Shown here piece by piece: positions 23,651-34,854 of a DNA stretch of 64,000 bases (position 1 is the stretch's first letter; every line of letters starts with the position of its first letter). A program made the position numbers and the translations under genes. This stretch comes from Adiantum capillus-veneris. Lineage: Eukaryota > Streptophyta > Polypodiopsida > Polypodiales > Pteridaceae. The notes under the pieces were generated by a model. It was not told the origin of the DNA. It searched no databases and saw only the letters and a program-made list of their open reading frames with translations. Where the stretch lies: the NCBI GenBank assembly GCA_014529385.2, contig CM043968.1, positions 125,261,518-125,325,517 on the forward strand, given 5' to 3'.

Positions 23651-25830
23651 GAAGAGGGAGGAAAAAATTTGATGTTAACGTGTGATTTTTTGTAAAATTA
23701 CCTAATAATGCCCTTATAAATCATCAACAAGGAAAAATTAACTAATAATATCTCCCCGATTAGTGTAAATAGTATATATACTATCAAAAAAATAGTCCTT
23801 TTTTGTTATTTTTCATCATTTTTCTTGATATTGAGACTTAAAAATGGAGAAATCCAACCAAAAAAAATAAAGCTATGTTTTTCAATGGATTTTCTTAATT
23901 ATTGAATTTTCACTTTGCTTTTTTAGCACATTTTGTTATTTTCTTTGATTTTTTCAAGAAACAGGTCAAAAATTAATAATAAATAACAAAGGAGCTCATA
24001 TGAAAAAACTGAAGACACACTGGTGATTAGAAAGACAAGGCAGAAAAGCATAAAAAATTTCAATCAAATCTGCAGATGGAAGTGGGAAGCCTAAATTAGG
24101 CGGCCATACCTACTTTTGTAGAATTCTTGCAGAATGAGCTACAGGAATCCGATTGGGGGAATTTTTGAGTCTAACATAGATTTCACGGCCTAGTAGGACT
24201 AACAAGGGAATTTGGGGAAAAGTGGTTCGGGAAGTCCGGGTATAGATACCCAAGCTAGGCTAAAATCACCTCATTTCCACTTGTTGCATTTGGAGAGAGA
24301 GCTTTTCGACCCTCTTCGGGCGTATTTTCCGGAGTCCACAGTCACCTATTTTCAGCGTCGTCTCACATGAGACATGAGTAATAAGTTCTATACTTATCAA
24401 TGATCCATTTTGTATGGGCGGTAGCTAGTCTAAACCCCTGGAAAAAACCCTAGAATCCGAGCAGTGCATGAAGACCTACTACCAAAAATCGACCATAGCG
24501 GCCTGTCAGCTCAACCAAATCGGATGAGAATTGAACTGTAGCATTCCCCAAAATAATAGGACACTTCTATATCAACAGTTGACCATTCGGCAACAGTCAA
24601 GGGGGTCCCAAGTAGAAAAGCTAGGTTTTTGGCAGATACCAGAATTGGATTCTGACTCCATACAGACAGCTTATATATGAGGCCTATATACAATGTATAT
24701 GATTGGTTTCATAGAATCAATTAAGCCAAGCCCTCGCAAAGCAAAAAACGGCTCAAAGGCTACAAAGCATCAATACGACATACGAGGTCAAACTGACTCT
24801 AAATGGGTCAAAATTGGATGAGTTGCTTCACGACTATGTTGCGGACAAGTCCATAGCCTCAAAAGTGACTAACCAACTCTGTAGGCTATGTAGTCACAAA
24901 AATCAATGATTTCAAAGTCGACAAAGCACAAAGTGATGCTGGCAAGACCAAATTTTACCAAATTCAATTTAGGACTTGTTTTACGTGTATAGAATGTGTT
25001 TAGGTCAAAGTTTTCAAGTTTTGCAAGAAAAAGTTGACTGTTGTAAATAATCACGATTATTTACTTTTGCAATATTTTGGCTTGAAAATTGTATCATCAC
25101 CTCACCTATCACTTGTACACACCTATTACATGTGAAATTCCAAGTATGAGCCAAAATGATCAATTATAACTTGGAAAATTGCCAAAAAATGCAAAGAAGT
25201 CCTTGCAAGCTAATTTCTAAGTTATGAGCTACAATTTTTGATCCAAATCACCTATTATCACATACACAAGGTCTACACCATGCCTAGAACCAAGTTGTAC
25301 CAAAAAATGTTCATTTTGATGAAAATGTTCATAATCACAATTATTTACTTTTTGGCCAAAATGGGATGAATTTGCAACTTTGCCATCATGGGACCAAAGT
25401 AGATGATGTTCTAAGCCCACTAACCAAGTTTGAACAAATTTGGAGCTCAAAATCTCAAAATTCCTTTACATCTATTGTTTCAGAGACCTAAAGCCTAATT
25501 CTAGCACCATTTTCATCCTGTGCACCCAAATGAGCCCATATTTCACTCAGAGTATTCAATTGATATATACTTCAAGCCTATAATATCAAATTTGCAAAAA
25601 GTTGACAAAATTATTTAGCTGTAAATAATCGCGATTATTTACTTTTGTTTTTATTTTTTGTTTTGACTTCAGGTCTTTGATCTTTACATGTTTTTATGCA
25701 TCTATGCATGTTCAAAAATTGATTTGAAGCAAATTGGACTCAATTTGTCAGCATTTTAGACTGAAGGACAATTCAGAGAAGAGTTTGCCAAATTTGCTAA
25801 CTTTGATACTCTATTCACTTAACAGGAGCC
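23651..25830 (+). repeat. H1 polypurine tract and long LTR-like block (H1 3' / H2 5')
   Basis: The purine tract GAAGAGGGAGGAAAAAA (23651-23667) is followed by TGTTAACGTGTG (23673), a likely LTR start. There is no coding signal for the next 2.1 kb. Dyads related to AAATAATCGCGATTATTT start at 25043, about 25327 (degenerate) and 25621, spaced 284 and 294 bp. This matches the spacing at 9312-9910. A CA at about 25825 is a candidate LTR end, but I could not find a primer site after it. Confidence 0.5.
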
Positions 25831-27428
25831 ATGCAAGCTGCAGAGAAGGCCAAGAAGAAGCTCTCACAAAAGGAGAAGCTGCAAGATCTACCACCATACC
25901 AACTGGACCCCAGTTCAACCAAAACTGCAAAAGCGACCTATCTGTCAAGAGAACAGTTGGAAGAGAACAACATCACAGTGTTCACAGGTAGATTCAAAAG
26001 CGAAGAAGGACATCAGGTAGAACTGCAACTTCTACCAAAAGAAGTATATGATGTTGCAGCAAAGCCCGAGACCAAAGAAGCCAACTGAAGGCTTGGGCTC
26101 AGAGAGTTTTACAAACAAGAGCCATGTGGAGTGGATTTCCAAAAAGCTTATGAGCTCTTGTCCACAATCAAAGAAGATGGAACACCACAGATCTTTGACC
26201 AGTATGGGAACAAGGTAGAAGTGGTGATTACAAAAGAGATAGTCTCACTGAAGCTCTCAAATTGCCAATAGAAGGAATGACAATGAGGGCAAGAGATAGA
26301 AAAACAGCAGGAACCTTCACAAAGGAACGCGCTACTGCCACATTTTTCGATCTCATCCAGAAACAAGTGGAAGAACCTGCAAGATTATACCACCAACACC
26401 TCCTCGCCAAAAGACCACCAAGATACACGACACCCAATCATGCGGTTGCGACCACTTTTACACAAGTTCTCAAGTCGAAAACCAGGCAACCAATCGACCA
26501 CGCCCAGTACGTGTTGTCCGCACTGAAAGGGACAAAGAAAGAGGGTAAAATAACATATCTGGGAGCACTAGAGGTTCTCACAAGAATTTCCTACCATGCT
26601 ATCGGCATGACAGATAACTTGCCATCGGCCCCAGATCAAAACACTTGGATTGTGTCTGCATAACCTTCCCCTAGAGCCACAAGATCTACCAAGAGAACAT
26701 ACAAATTTGATGAAGAATCTACTGAGAGCTTGCCAAAACGGCATAGTAGTGATAGCTCTGACAATGAGGAAAAAAGAGTCCGAAGAAAAGATATAAAAAG
26801 AAAAGTCATGGCAGCACATCAAGAGGAGCCACAACAGAAGCAAGAAAGATTTGAGAGAGAGAAGCACTCTTATGAACAAAGCCGCCAAGCTCAAGGCAAG
26901 GACCCTGCAAAGTGGGTACCTATAAATGTCAAAGGGCCAAGAACAAAGCACCATGCTAGGAAAGAGGCCGAAGATCCCAAGGACCTATTAGAAAGCATGT
27001 ATCAAGAGGAAGAGGCATTAAAGCAAAAAGAAGTCCAGGAAGCAGAACGAAAAACTAAAGAGGTGGCAGAGCAGCAAGAACAAGCTGAAGCAACCGCACA
27101 AGGAGAAGACCATCATGAACAAGGTGACATGACTCCTCGACATTCTTTCCTGCTACTACAGGACAGCATGATCACCCCATGCCAAGTCCACCACCATCAC
27201 CAATAGATAGGACTACACAAGTTGAGCTCACAAAAGAAACAGAGCTTGAACAAAAAGAAGCAGCAGAATCTGCACAACATGCAGCCACTACATAGGCGCA
27301 AGCTAAAGCAAAGGAACCAGAGCCGGAAAGAGAAGCAAGTCATGCACCAGAGGAGACCACAAAGTTTGAGCAAACACAGGAACAACAAACAAAGGAAACC
27401 CCTTCTACCTCGCGAGTCGAAGGCTTGA
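25831..27428 (+). pseudogene. H2 extra 5' ORF, lysine/glutamate-rich
   Basis: Three open stretches in two frames form one decayed protein of about 500 residues: 25831-26088 (starts MQAAEKAKKKLSQKEKLQD), 26262-26663, and 26730-27206 plus 27222-27428. The C-terminal half is a strongly charged coiled-coil (EDPKDLLESMYQEEEALKQK, then KEVAEQQEQAEATAQ). I do not recognise it. Some plant Tat/Ogre gypsy elements carry an extra ORF ahead of gag, so the position is suggestive but not proof. It could also be a captured fragment. Confidence 0.5.
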
Positions 27429-27682
27429 GAATGACATCCACAATGCAATGAATAGATCCTAAAACTCGTGGGAAAATCAATATGTGAAGAAAAAAATGAA
27501 AAAGGTCAAATCTGGCAGAGATTTATCTTAAAACTCTTTAGAGGGGGTATTATAACAAAATTTCAACTCTAGAGTCTAATAGACCATAAGACAACTCCTA
27601 AGCAAGTTTCATCAAATTTGGAGTTGTGTAAGGATACAAACATCAAGAAAACTGGAAAACCAAGCCACGGGATAAAAAACAG
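27429..27682 (+). other. H2 spacer
   Basis: The spacer is AT-rich, with no ORF and one purine-rich run (TTTAGAGGGGGTATTAT near 27537). I see nothing else in it. Confidence 0.4.
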
Positions 27683-28454
27683 TTGCATAAATCCATATTA
27701 GTTCAATTAAGTTGCATAAATCCATATATGAACCTAAGATCTGATAGAGTTTTGGGAAACTCGATTGACTTAGGAGAGAATAGGAGCAGAGCATCCACAA
27801 AAGAGAGTGTAAACCAAGGGAGACCATTAAAAACTAGTACGAAAGAAGGGCCTGACACCTACTCCGATTCAAGCTCAGACATGTATTCTTTTTCTACACA
27901 ACCAAGAACTGGGACCTCTCTCAAGTTCAAGCACATCTTGACTTTTTTCAAGACCAATAAGTATGAAGCCTAGATTGATTTGGACCCAAATGAGGAGTTT
28001 GCAGTGAGGATAGACGACCATACCATTGATTTTGAAGAGGAGGTTAGGGCAAACAAATAGGCTGACCATCATGTAGATCGAAATGGAGTACAGTAATTCC
28101 AAGATACAACACCTTGATTTAGTGGATAAATGGGGATTAGAGGTCGATACTCTAATACCAGATAAGGTTGTAAAGGAGGGACCTCCACTGTTAGAATTAG
28201 AGGGATATGAGTTAATAGATGCTAAACCATTGAAATGTATCCCCACTGATAACCCAATACTTGGAGTTTATTGCTGGGAAGAAAACAATATTAAGGATTT
28301 GGTATGGACTACCCATGCCAGATTAGGACAACTGACGCCTTTGAAAATTGTGCACATTTTCAAAATCAAGGAAAAGAGACTAGCAAAACTTCCCACTCAT
28401 CTCTTTAGGGATTGTTACAAAACAATAATTTTGTCATGGTCCGAAGGAGATTGA
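27683..28454 (+). pseudogene. H2 unknown ORF ahead of gag
   Basis: The best open stretch is 28083-28454 (123 codons: MEYSNSKIQHLDLVDKWGLE, then CWEENNIKDLVWTTHARLGQ). An upstream piece lies at 27683-27973 in another frame. I recognise no domain. It lies directly before the Gag capsid-like segment and may be the Gag N-terminus. Confidence 0.35.
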
Positions 28455-28594
28455 ACAAACCAAGTACCAGGGACACTCAATCTGTGAAGTGATCATGGGA
28501 GCCGTACAAGAAATTGATAGGGATGTGGATCCAAATGCTAGATCTTACGACATCATGGCCAACCAATGAGGAAGCACATCAAGAAGTAGTCACC

Positions 28595-29431
28595 TCAATG
28601 GTACCAACAAACAAAGAAAGAAAAAAACCACCTATAACATGGAAGAAATGAGTGACATGAGGAGAAGAAGAGATCCACATGAGTCACACTTACCAAACAG
28701 TTGGTTTGAGGGATTAATAGGAGAAACACCGGCTCGAAGCAAGAGAGTGGGGGTCGAACACAATCATAGAGTAGGACCAATAGATTTTCAAAAGTGGGTT
28801 TAAAAATATAGCGAGACAGGGGACCCATAAGACCATTTGGACAACTTCATGCAGGTTGTGAGAGCTGAGCGCATAACCGATTTCCATACACAATTTGAGG
28901 GATTTGGGATGACCTTGGAGGGCAAAGCCTTGACTTGGTTCTAGACCATTCCTCCTAGATCAATCACTGACTTGCCAACTTTGGCCATGAGATTTGTCGC
29001 TAAATGTTCTAAAATGGGCATAAAGCATAATATTGTGGCACAAATCTATAGTTTCAAACAGAAACAAGGAAAACTATCAGAGATAGTGTGAGCTGAATGA
29101 GGCAGTATATCGACAGATGCCCGAAGCTGGAGATTCCAACCGCAAAAAGACTAGTCTCACTATTTCTAAAGGGATTATTAAACAAAGATTTGCATGCAAT
29201 TTTGTATAGTAAAAAACACATGACCTAGGAAGCATGTAACTTAGATGCGATTGACTTGAATGATAATTGTGAGATCTTCAATGAGAAAAGCAAAACTAAG
29301 GATACTCAGAGCAAGCGCAACACATCCACTATGCCAGCACAAGTAGGATCAACAGATACAGCTCCTGCCAATGCGATAGAGGACATGCTTAAACGCATGA
29401 ATGATATGATGAACAACATGCAAAGAATGCG
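28595..29431 (+). pseudogene. H2 gag, 5' part
   Basis: Translation around 28803-29090 gives YSETGDP, then DHLDNFMQVVRAERITDFH, then FGMTLEGKALTWF, then RSITDLPTLAMRFVAKCSK, which is the retrotransposon Gag capsid pattern. Stops occur within DP-DHLD and after TWF. The end, MLKRMNDMMNNMQRMR, is cut by A3 at the ATGCG target site and resumes at 35966. Confidence 0.75.
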
Positions 29432-30157
29432 TGTCATAATAACTAATATCTAATTCTCCTAAATGATTTTCTCATGTTAAACTGATCATTAAATGTGGGG
29501 AAGTACCAGGGGAGAAAAAGCTAGAATATTGGTTAAGCTGGCAGACCGATCACGGTAGGGATCCAAAGGAGGGAAAATAGGGATCCAAAGGGGGGGCTAT
29601 CTACAAAAGAGCAATGTGTATCAATGGGCTTCAAAGACTCTAAGGTTCAGCCCATTAAAACTTCCAAAATGCTAAGGCTCCAAAATTCAAAGGTAATGTC
29701 CAATGGCCAAAGTGTGGGGGAATTCGATGGTCATGGGGAAGACTAAAAAGTCTTCCCACATCCCTATCTAGGAGGGGGCGAGCCATATTAGTAGGGCATG
29801 AGAGAGAAACACACACACACTCTTCCAAGCTCCCTTTACACAAAGGGCATAGTGGACACATGTCAGCTTCCTAGCCCAGTTGCAACCAAGGTGCGTTCAA
29901 ATCCTATTGGATGGTCATAGGGGTGGACCAATGAGAATTAGGCTAGAGTAAATTTAGTTTAATAAATTTAAAAACACTTGATAAAAGAACCAATAGAAAT
30001 TAAGCTCTCTACAAGACTATTGGACGGTCTCTCCCAAGGGGTCCAATGAGCATTTAGCAGCCCAATGGCTTGCCTGATTCCTATTGGCCAGAAGACTAAG
30101 AGCTCCAATGAGAATTTAATTGCATTATTTATATACCTAAAGCTCTCACAAAAGGGG

Positions 30158-30445
30158 TGTTAACCCTCATGCACATTCCTATCACCTAAGATGGATGCCG
30201 TATTATTTATTTGGTAGAGTCAGGTACCAGGCTTGTCGGTCCAATAGGAAAAGGGTAAGAGTGATCGCCGATGAGAGGCACACTCTAACTGGAACATTCA
30301 AGGGATTAGTTGGCTAAGCATGGGTGCCCAAGTGTGAATGGGACGAGCTCATATAAAAGTCAACTAAACCTAAAATTCACTCATTCTCTCATTTGTGCAA
30401 TTGAAGAGTGCTCTTGCTCCATCTCCATCTTCTTCTTCTTCATCT

Positions 30446-30511
<66 letters not shown>

Positions 30512-30849
30512 CGTGAGAGAGAGAGAGAGAGAGTGTGCGATTGAGCATTGCAATGACGGCACGACGACAGCAAAGCGGTTGAGCATGGTGCAGTGGTGGC
30601 TCCTTCTTCTTCGCGGTGAGAAATCCTCCACAACAGCAAGCGTAGAGCGGTGAGTGACACACCATCACCATCTTTGAGCTTACTAGTTTAGGCTGCTTTT
30701 TAACCACGACGTCTACGTTTAAGTTTAAAGGCAGTCCCTTTACAAATCCGGCTTCTAAGCCTATGGAGTTGCATGCTTGGAGCCATTTGTGGCTCGCACA
30801 CAGTGTATCGGCAAGTTCCTTGCATTGACACGTGCGACAGACGCGCACA
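30158..30849 (+). repeat. B1 5' LTR (692 bp)
   Basis: It starts TGTTAACCC and ends GACGCGCACA. A TATA-like CATATAAAAG lies at 30351-30360. A (TG)n(GA)n microsatellite lies at 30448-30533. Its 3' half matches 34745-35094, and on the opposite strand it matches 55865-56477. Confidence 0.88.
30448..30533 (+). repeat. (TG)n-(GA)n microsatellite in B1 5' LTR
   Basis: About 30 TG units are followed by ATGCGTGA and a GA run. Sister LTRs carry (AG)n at 34790-34852 and (TC)n plus (CA)n at 56098-56180 in the same place. Confidence 0.95.
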
Positions 30850-30853
30850 TTTT

Positions 30854-30870
30854 TGGCGTCGCTGCCAAGG
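30854..30870 (+). promoter_or_regulatory. B1 primer binding site, tRNA-Asp type
   Basis: TGGCGTCGCTGCCAAGG, four bases after the LTR, resembles the plant tRNA-Asp 3'-end complement (TGGCGCCGTTGCCGGGG) with a few changes. That primer is used by Athila-type and related gypsy elements. Confidence 0.65.
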
Positions 30871-31081
30871 AAATGCCATACACTAAGCTTGAATGGCACT
30901 CTGTGCTTCTTTGTGGTGAAATTTCAATTGTAGGAAAGGTAGGGAAGAAAGGTGTGTGTGTTGAAAAGAAGGAGTTTGTTTTGTTGTTGTGTATTTCTTT
31001 GTTAATGAGATTTTGAAAGGTGCTCACTTAGGTGACTTGGCAACATTTTCTCAAGCTATTGGTCGATTTATTGCTGAGAAT

Positions 31082-32547
31082 ATGTGTAACACGCCTGATA
31101 GAGAGCCTAGAAGTAAGGCAATACAAATAGCCAAGCTCACACAAAAATTTAGTGGAGACGGGGATGTGAGAATGCATATCGAAGTGTTTGAACAAATATG
31201 CGATTCTCTACGAGAACACAATGACCTGCATAAGAGTAATGCTTTAAGCCTAACCTTAAGTGGCAAGGTAGGGGATTGGTATAGAACCCTAAGGGTGGAA
31301 GAAAAAACAATTTACCCTACTCTTAGGAGACTGTTCTTGAAAGGATACATACGAGAGGGAGTCCTTTGGGGTGTAGCCTCTCAGCTCCAGAAAGCCCAAC
31401 GAGAGGAAGGAGAGTCGGTGAGAGACTTTATTAGTCACTTCAAGCATTTGAATTCTCGTTGTAATCCAAATGAACGCTTCAACAATAATCAATTGCTTGA
31501 TAGATTAATTTGGGGATTACAACATGAGGATGTCTACAATGGCCTAGTCATTAGAGGTATCACCACTTGGGAAGCAGTCACCACCAATGCGATCCAATTG
31601 GAGAATAATTTAATGATTCAAGGAGAAAGAGTGTCTATTGAGCCTAAATCTATTAGCTCGCAAGCATCAGGGCATCAACCAATGACCCTAAAGCGTATTG
31701 CTAAGGAGCCAAAGATATCTAAGATGACCTTAGTAGATCTCACCAAGGCTATTCAAGAGAGTCTTAGAGACAATTGCACTCCCCAAAACAATCATATGTA
31801 TCCAAGAAGGGAGCAACAATGGTGCTCAATATGCTGTGGACTGCAGAGTACTAGTGAATGCCCTACTTTCAGAGTAAAATTCAATGGGAACTACAATGCC
31901 TGTGGGAGGTATGGTCATCAAGCTAAGGATTGCATAGTATTTAAGCGCGCGATGGCCAATAGACCAACCTTGGCATGGACAGACACACCTCGAGTGCCTG
32001 CATTGATGCCAACCCCACCTCTTGAACAAACATCACAACACATGGTCCCTAGGGCCCAAATGTTGTTCAAACAACACCCTTACCACCTCCAGTGCTAGGA
32101 CCACAACCACCACATCCGAGAATCACTTCTGTGAATCAAGTGGGTTGTGAGTCATCTATTGCTTGTTTGGAAGGCTGTGAGGAAGATATAGATCCTAATA
32201 TTACCTATGGGATGGATGTGCTTGAAGAAAGTCCACAATACTACATGGAGGACTACTGGGGACAAGTCAAACATGTTTATCAAGTAGCTGCTCTTGCGAC
32301 AAGAGGCCAAAATATCAATTACACTGCTAAGAGACCACCTCTTCAATGCTATGAGTGTGGAGGTCCATATCGTGTGGCCGAATGTCCTATTAGGCTACAA
32401 AAGAACACCACACTAATGCAAACCAATCAAGCGAGCACGTCTACAATGCCAAAACTCATGTGTAATCAATGTGGCGTAGATCATTTGATTGCCCAATGTC
32501 CAAATAATCCAAATGCACCGAAGATCACGCCATTAAACCTTGATTGA
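31082..32547 (+). pseudogene. B1 gag with three zinc-knuckle-like motifs
   Basis: The first ATG in the frame is at 31082 (MCNTPDREPRSKAIQ); the frame itself is open from 30989. A capsid-type Gag follows (RMHIEVFEQICDSL, then LSGKVGDWYRTLR, then YPTLRRLFLKGY). Then come cysteine clusters: NACGRYGHQAKDC (first Cys replaced by Tyr), CYECGGPYRVAEC (His replaced by Arg) and CNQCGVDHLIAQC (one residue short). The frame shifts near 32092. Three knuckle-like motifs in one plant Gag is unusual. Confidence 0.8.
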
Positions 32548-33842
32548 GGTTACCGAGGAGCCATCACAAAGTACACCTATGGTACCAGTAAACGTACTCA
32601 CACGATCGATGCTCCAAAAACAAAATTATATGCTTCAGGAAAGAGACACAACATCAATTGCCCAATCTCAGAAAAAGAAGAAAACACGAAGGAAGATATC
32701 GCAAAAAGGAGCGAAGTCAGACCCCAGACCCCAGTTCAAAGACCAACATAGGGACTGGTGATGACTCCGTATATATGAAGGACGCTGAAGAGGATTCTGA
32801 TTCAGGTGAAACCATGGAAACCAAAACAACCACTAAGATAGAAATTAACAAGGAAGATCTTCATGAGCCACAATGGCCAAGATCCAAGAAGAAGATAGGA
32901 ACTTATCCAAATCCTACAGAGGAGATCGAGCGAGTCACGCAATTAAGGAGTTTGGTAGAAGATACCCAAAGGGATCTAGAACCAGCACCTAGGCAGATCC
33001 AGATTACAGACACCATGTTCCCTACACAACAACAACCTCACCAAGTCCATAGACCCTTAGCCATACCTAGTGTCATCCAAGAAGAAAGTGACTTAAAGTC
33101 ATGGGAAAGTGGGCGTACTCACTTCTTGATGGAAAGAATGTTTACAGAGGGACTACCTGATCCTATCGAAGAAATGGAGATCACATCTTCCCCACATCAA
33201 GGGCCTGAAGCCCAAAAGGTGTCGTTAAACATTGCCAAATTGATGGATTTCGTGTCTTCAGAAGTTAGAACCACCATCATGTCCAAACTATATAAAGACC
33301 TTGAGCTAGTCTCAGCTCTTTGAGCCTTCCTCAATGGAGAACTAAAGTTTGGGCTACCACAATTTGCACAGATGGATGGAGCTGGGGAGATGCCAATAGA
33401 GGAGGAACACTTAGATCCACAACCCAACCTAGATGAGAACCTTGTGGTAGAAATACCTGTTAACAAGTTGGGACAATACTTTGAAAGTGATGAATCCAAT
33501 ACGACCATACCAATCACTACTAAGGGATTAACTGTGAAGGGAATCCTTGATGGTGGCGATGGGGTTAGCATTGTGACTAAAAATTGATGGGAAACTATGG
33601 GAAGACCTCACCTTGCGAAGATGGCCAATGGAACTATTGTTAAACCTATTGGGATGCTAGAAGATCTCAAGATCAAGGTCTTTGGACATAAAATAAGAGT
33701 TACCTTCATTGTTATGGATTTCTCCAAGCACACTATGGCATTTGAGATGATCTTAGGACGTCCTTTCATGAGGGAAGCAAAAATGGTGTATGACTGGTCT
33801 AAAAACCATGTCTACCCGCAGTTCCAAGATTCTGTCATTTGA
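32540..33842 (+). pseudogene. B1 linker and protease-like domain
   Basis: The segment starts in one frame (VPVNVLTRSMLQKQ, like the H1 linker) and shifts to the frame of 32658. A retropepsin-like unit lies at about 33515-33800: VKGILDGGDGVSIVTKN, where D-S-G or D-T-G is expected but D-G-G is seen, then MAFEMILGRPFMREAKMVYD, the I-L-G block. In-frame TGA codons lie at 33321, 33585 and 33840. Activity is unlikely. Confidence 0.7.
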
Positions 33843-34727
33843 GTGGATCTTGTAATTGGTCGAGCACATCCCCTAGGAAATCATACATCTAACACCACAA
33901 TTCACTCGACCCCATTGCAGTATTGTTACACGTGTAAAGCGGACACTGATGTTGAGGAAGATTCTCCTTATATGGATGTACTACCTAGGATGACTGAGTC
34001 GGACAATGTGGATTGGGTCCGCCTAGCAGCAACCACAGACACTTGGGAAAACAGGGGGACGACCTGGGTAACACCTGAGGGGGATGAAATGCCCGTACCC
34101 TTAAATATGCTAGAAGCAATGCATATAGCTTCTAACAAGACTCGTCCCAATATAACAAAGAAAACATACAAGTGGGTCCCTAAAGCTTCTTTAGCGACCA
34201 TAGTTAGTGCTAAAAAACAGAAGCCTTGTAAGAAACGTCCCACTCGTTCCAAGAAATGTAAGGAAACATGGCGGTGGATTCCTAAACGACTATTGGAATC
34301 CCAAGGCTACTATCAAGGAAATGATCAAATTTGGGTGCCAAAATGTAGATTGTGTTCTTACCTATCACTTGACCCATGTGCACTCAATCTTATAGCTCCA
34401 AAACAAATTGACGATCGTGGAAAGAAAAAAATCACAGAATGCTACACACCCGCTCCAGAGCTAGTTTGGGTACCGAAGAAAGAACGATTTGTTGCACCTG
34501 GCTCAGGAAGGGGGGAGTCCCATGAAACTTCTAGCTCCTCATGTAATGCATCCATAGAGGTAAAAGCTTCTCCACAGCCTCCACCTACAATAGTGGACCT
34601 CCATAAATCTACAAAGGAATCTACACCTCCCAGTGTTCAAGAATCACCTGATGAAACACTTCAAGTTCGATCCTGGGAGAGTACCTTACCACCCTTACAA
34701 CTCAATGAGGCACCTAAGGTAATATAG
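33843..34727 (+). pseudogene. B1 post-protease ORF with W[VI]PK repeats
   Basis: This is a 294-codon stretch without stops, in the same frame as the protease. Four motifs recur: YKWVPKAS, WRWIPKRL, QIWVPKCR and LVWVPKKE, separated by basic or cysteine-containing linkers (KKQKPCKKRPTRSKKCKET). A Ser/Pro-rich acidic tail follows. I recognise no named domain. The same motif ladder follows the protease in H1. There is no RT signature (YxDD) anywhere in it. Confidence 0.65.
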
Positions 34728-34744
34728 AACTACTGGCAAAAATC

Positions 34745-34787
34745 ATCCATCTTCTTCTTCTTCATCTCCTTGTGTATGTGTGTATGC

Positions 34788-34854
<67 letters not shown>

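Larger units (their letters stand above)
1..25830 (+). mobile_element. H1: old, degenerate Ty3/gypsy element, host of several insertions
   Basis: I infer this composite by joining pieces across nested insertions: LTR-like DNA at 1-354 and 9260-10148, a basic gag tail at 10884-11209, RT-RNase H-integrase at 11225-13055 and 21937-22440, a retropepsin at 22568-22912, a tryptophan/lysine-repeat tail to 23640, then a purine tract and more LTR-like DNA to about 25830. The integrase reading resumes across A2 at the CCCTT duplication, which firmly links the two integrase pieces. All coding parts carry stops and frameshifts, so the element is dead. The outer limits are uncertain: the left end lies outside the window, and the right LTR-like block may be shared with element H2. 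Confidence 0.7.

Noticed and set aside
30370-30899. Long ORFs on both strands through the (TG)n/(GA)n tract
   Set aside because: Dinucleotide repeats open all frames and give poly-VC, TH or SL peptides, with no real coding signal.
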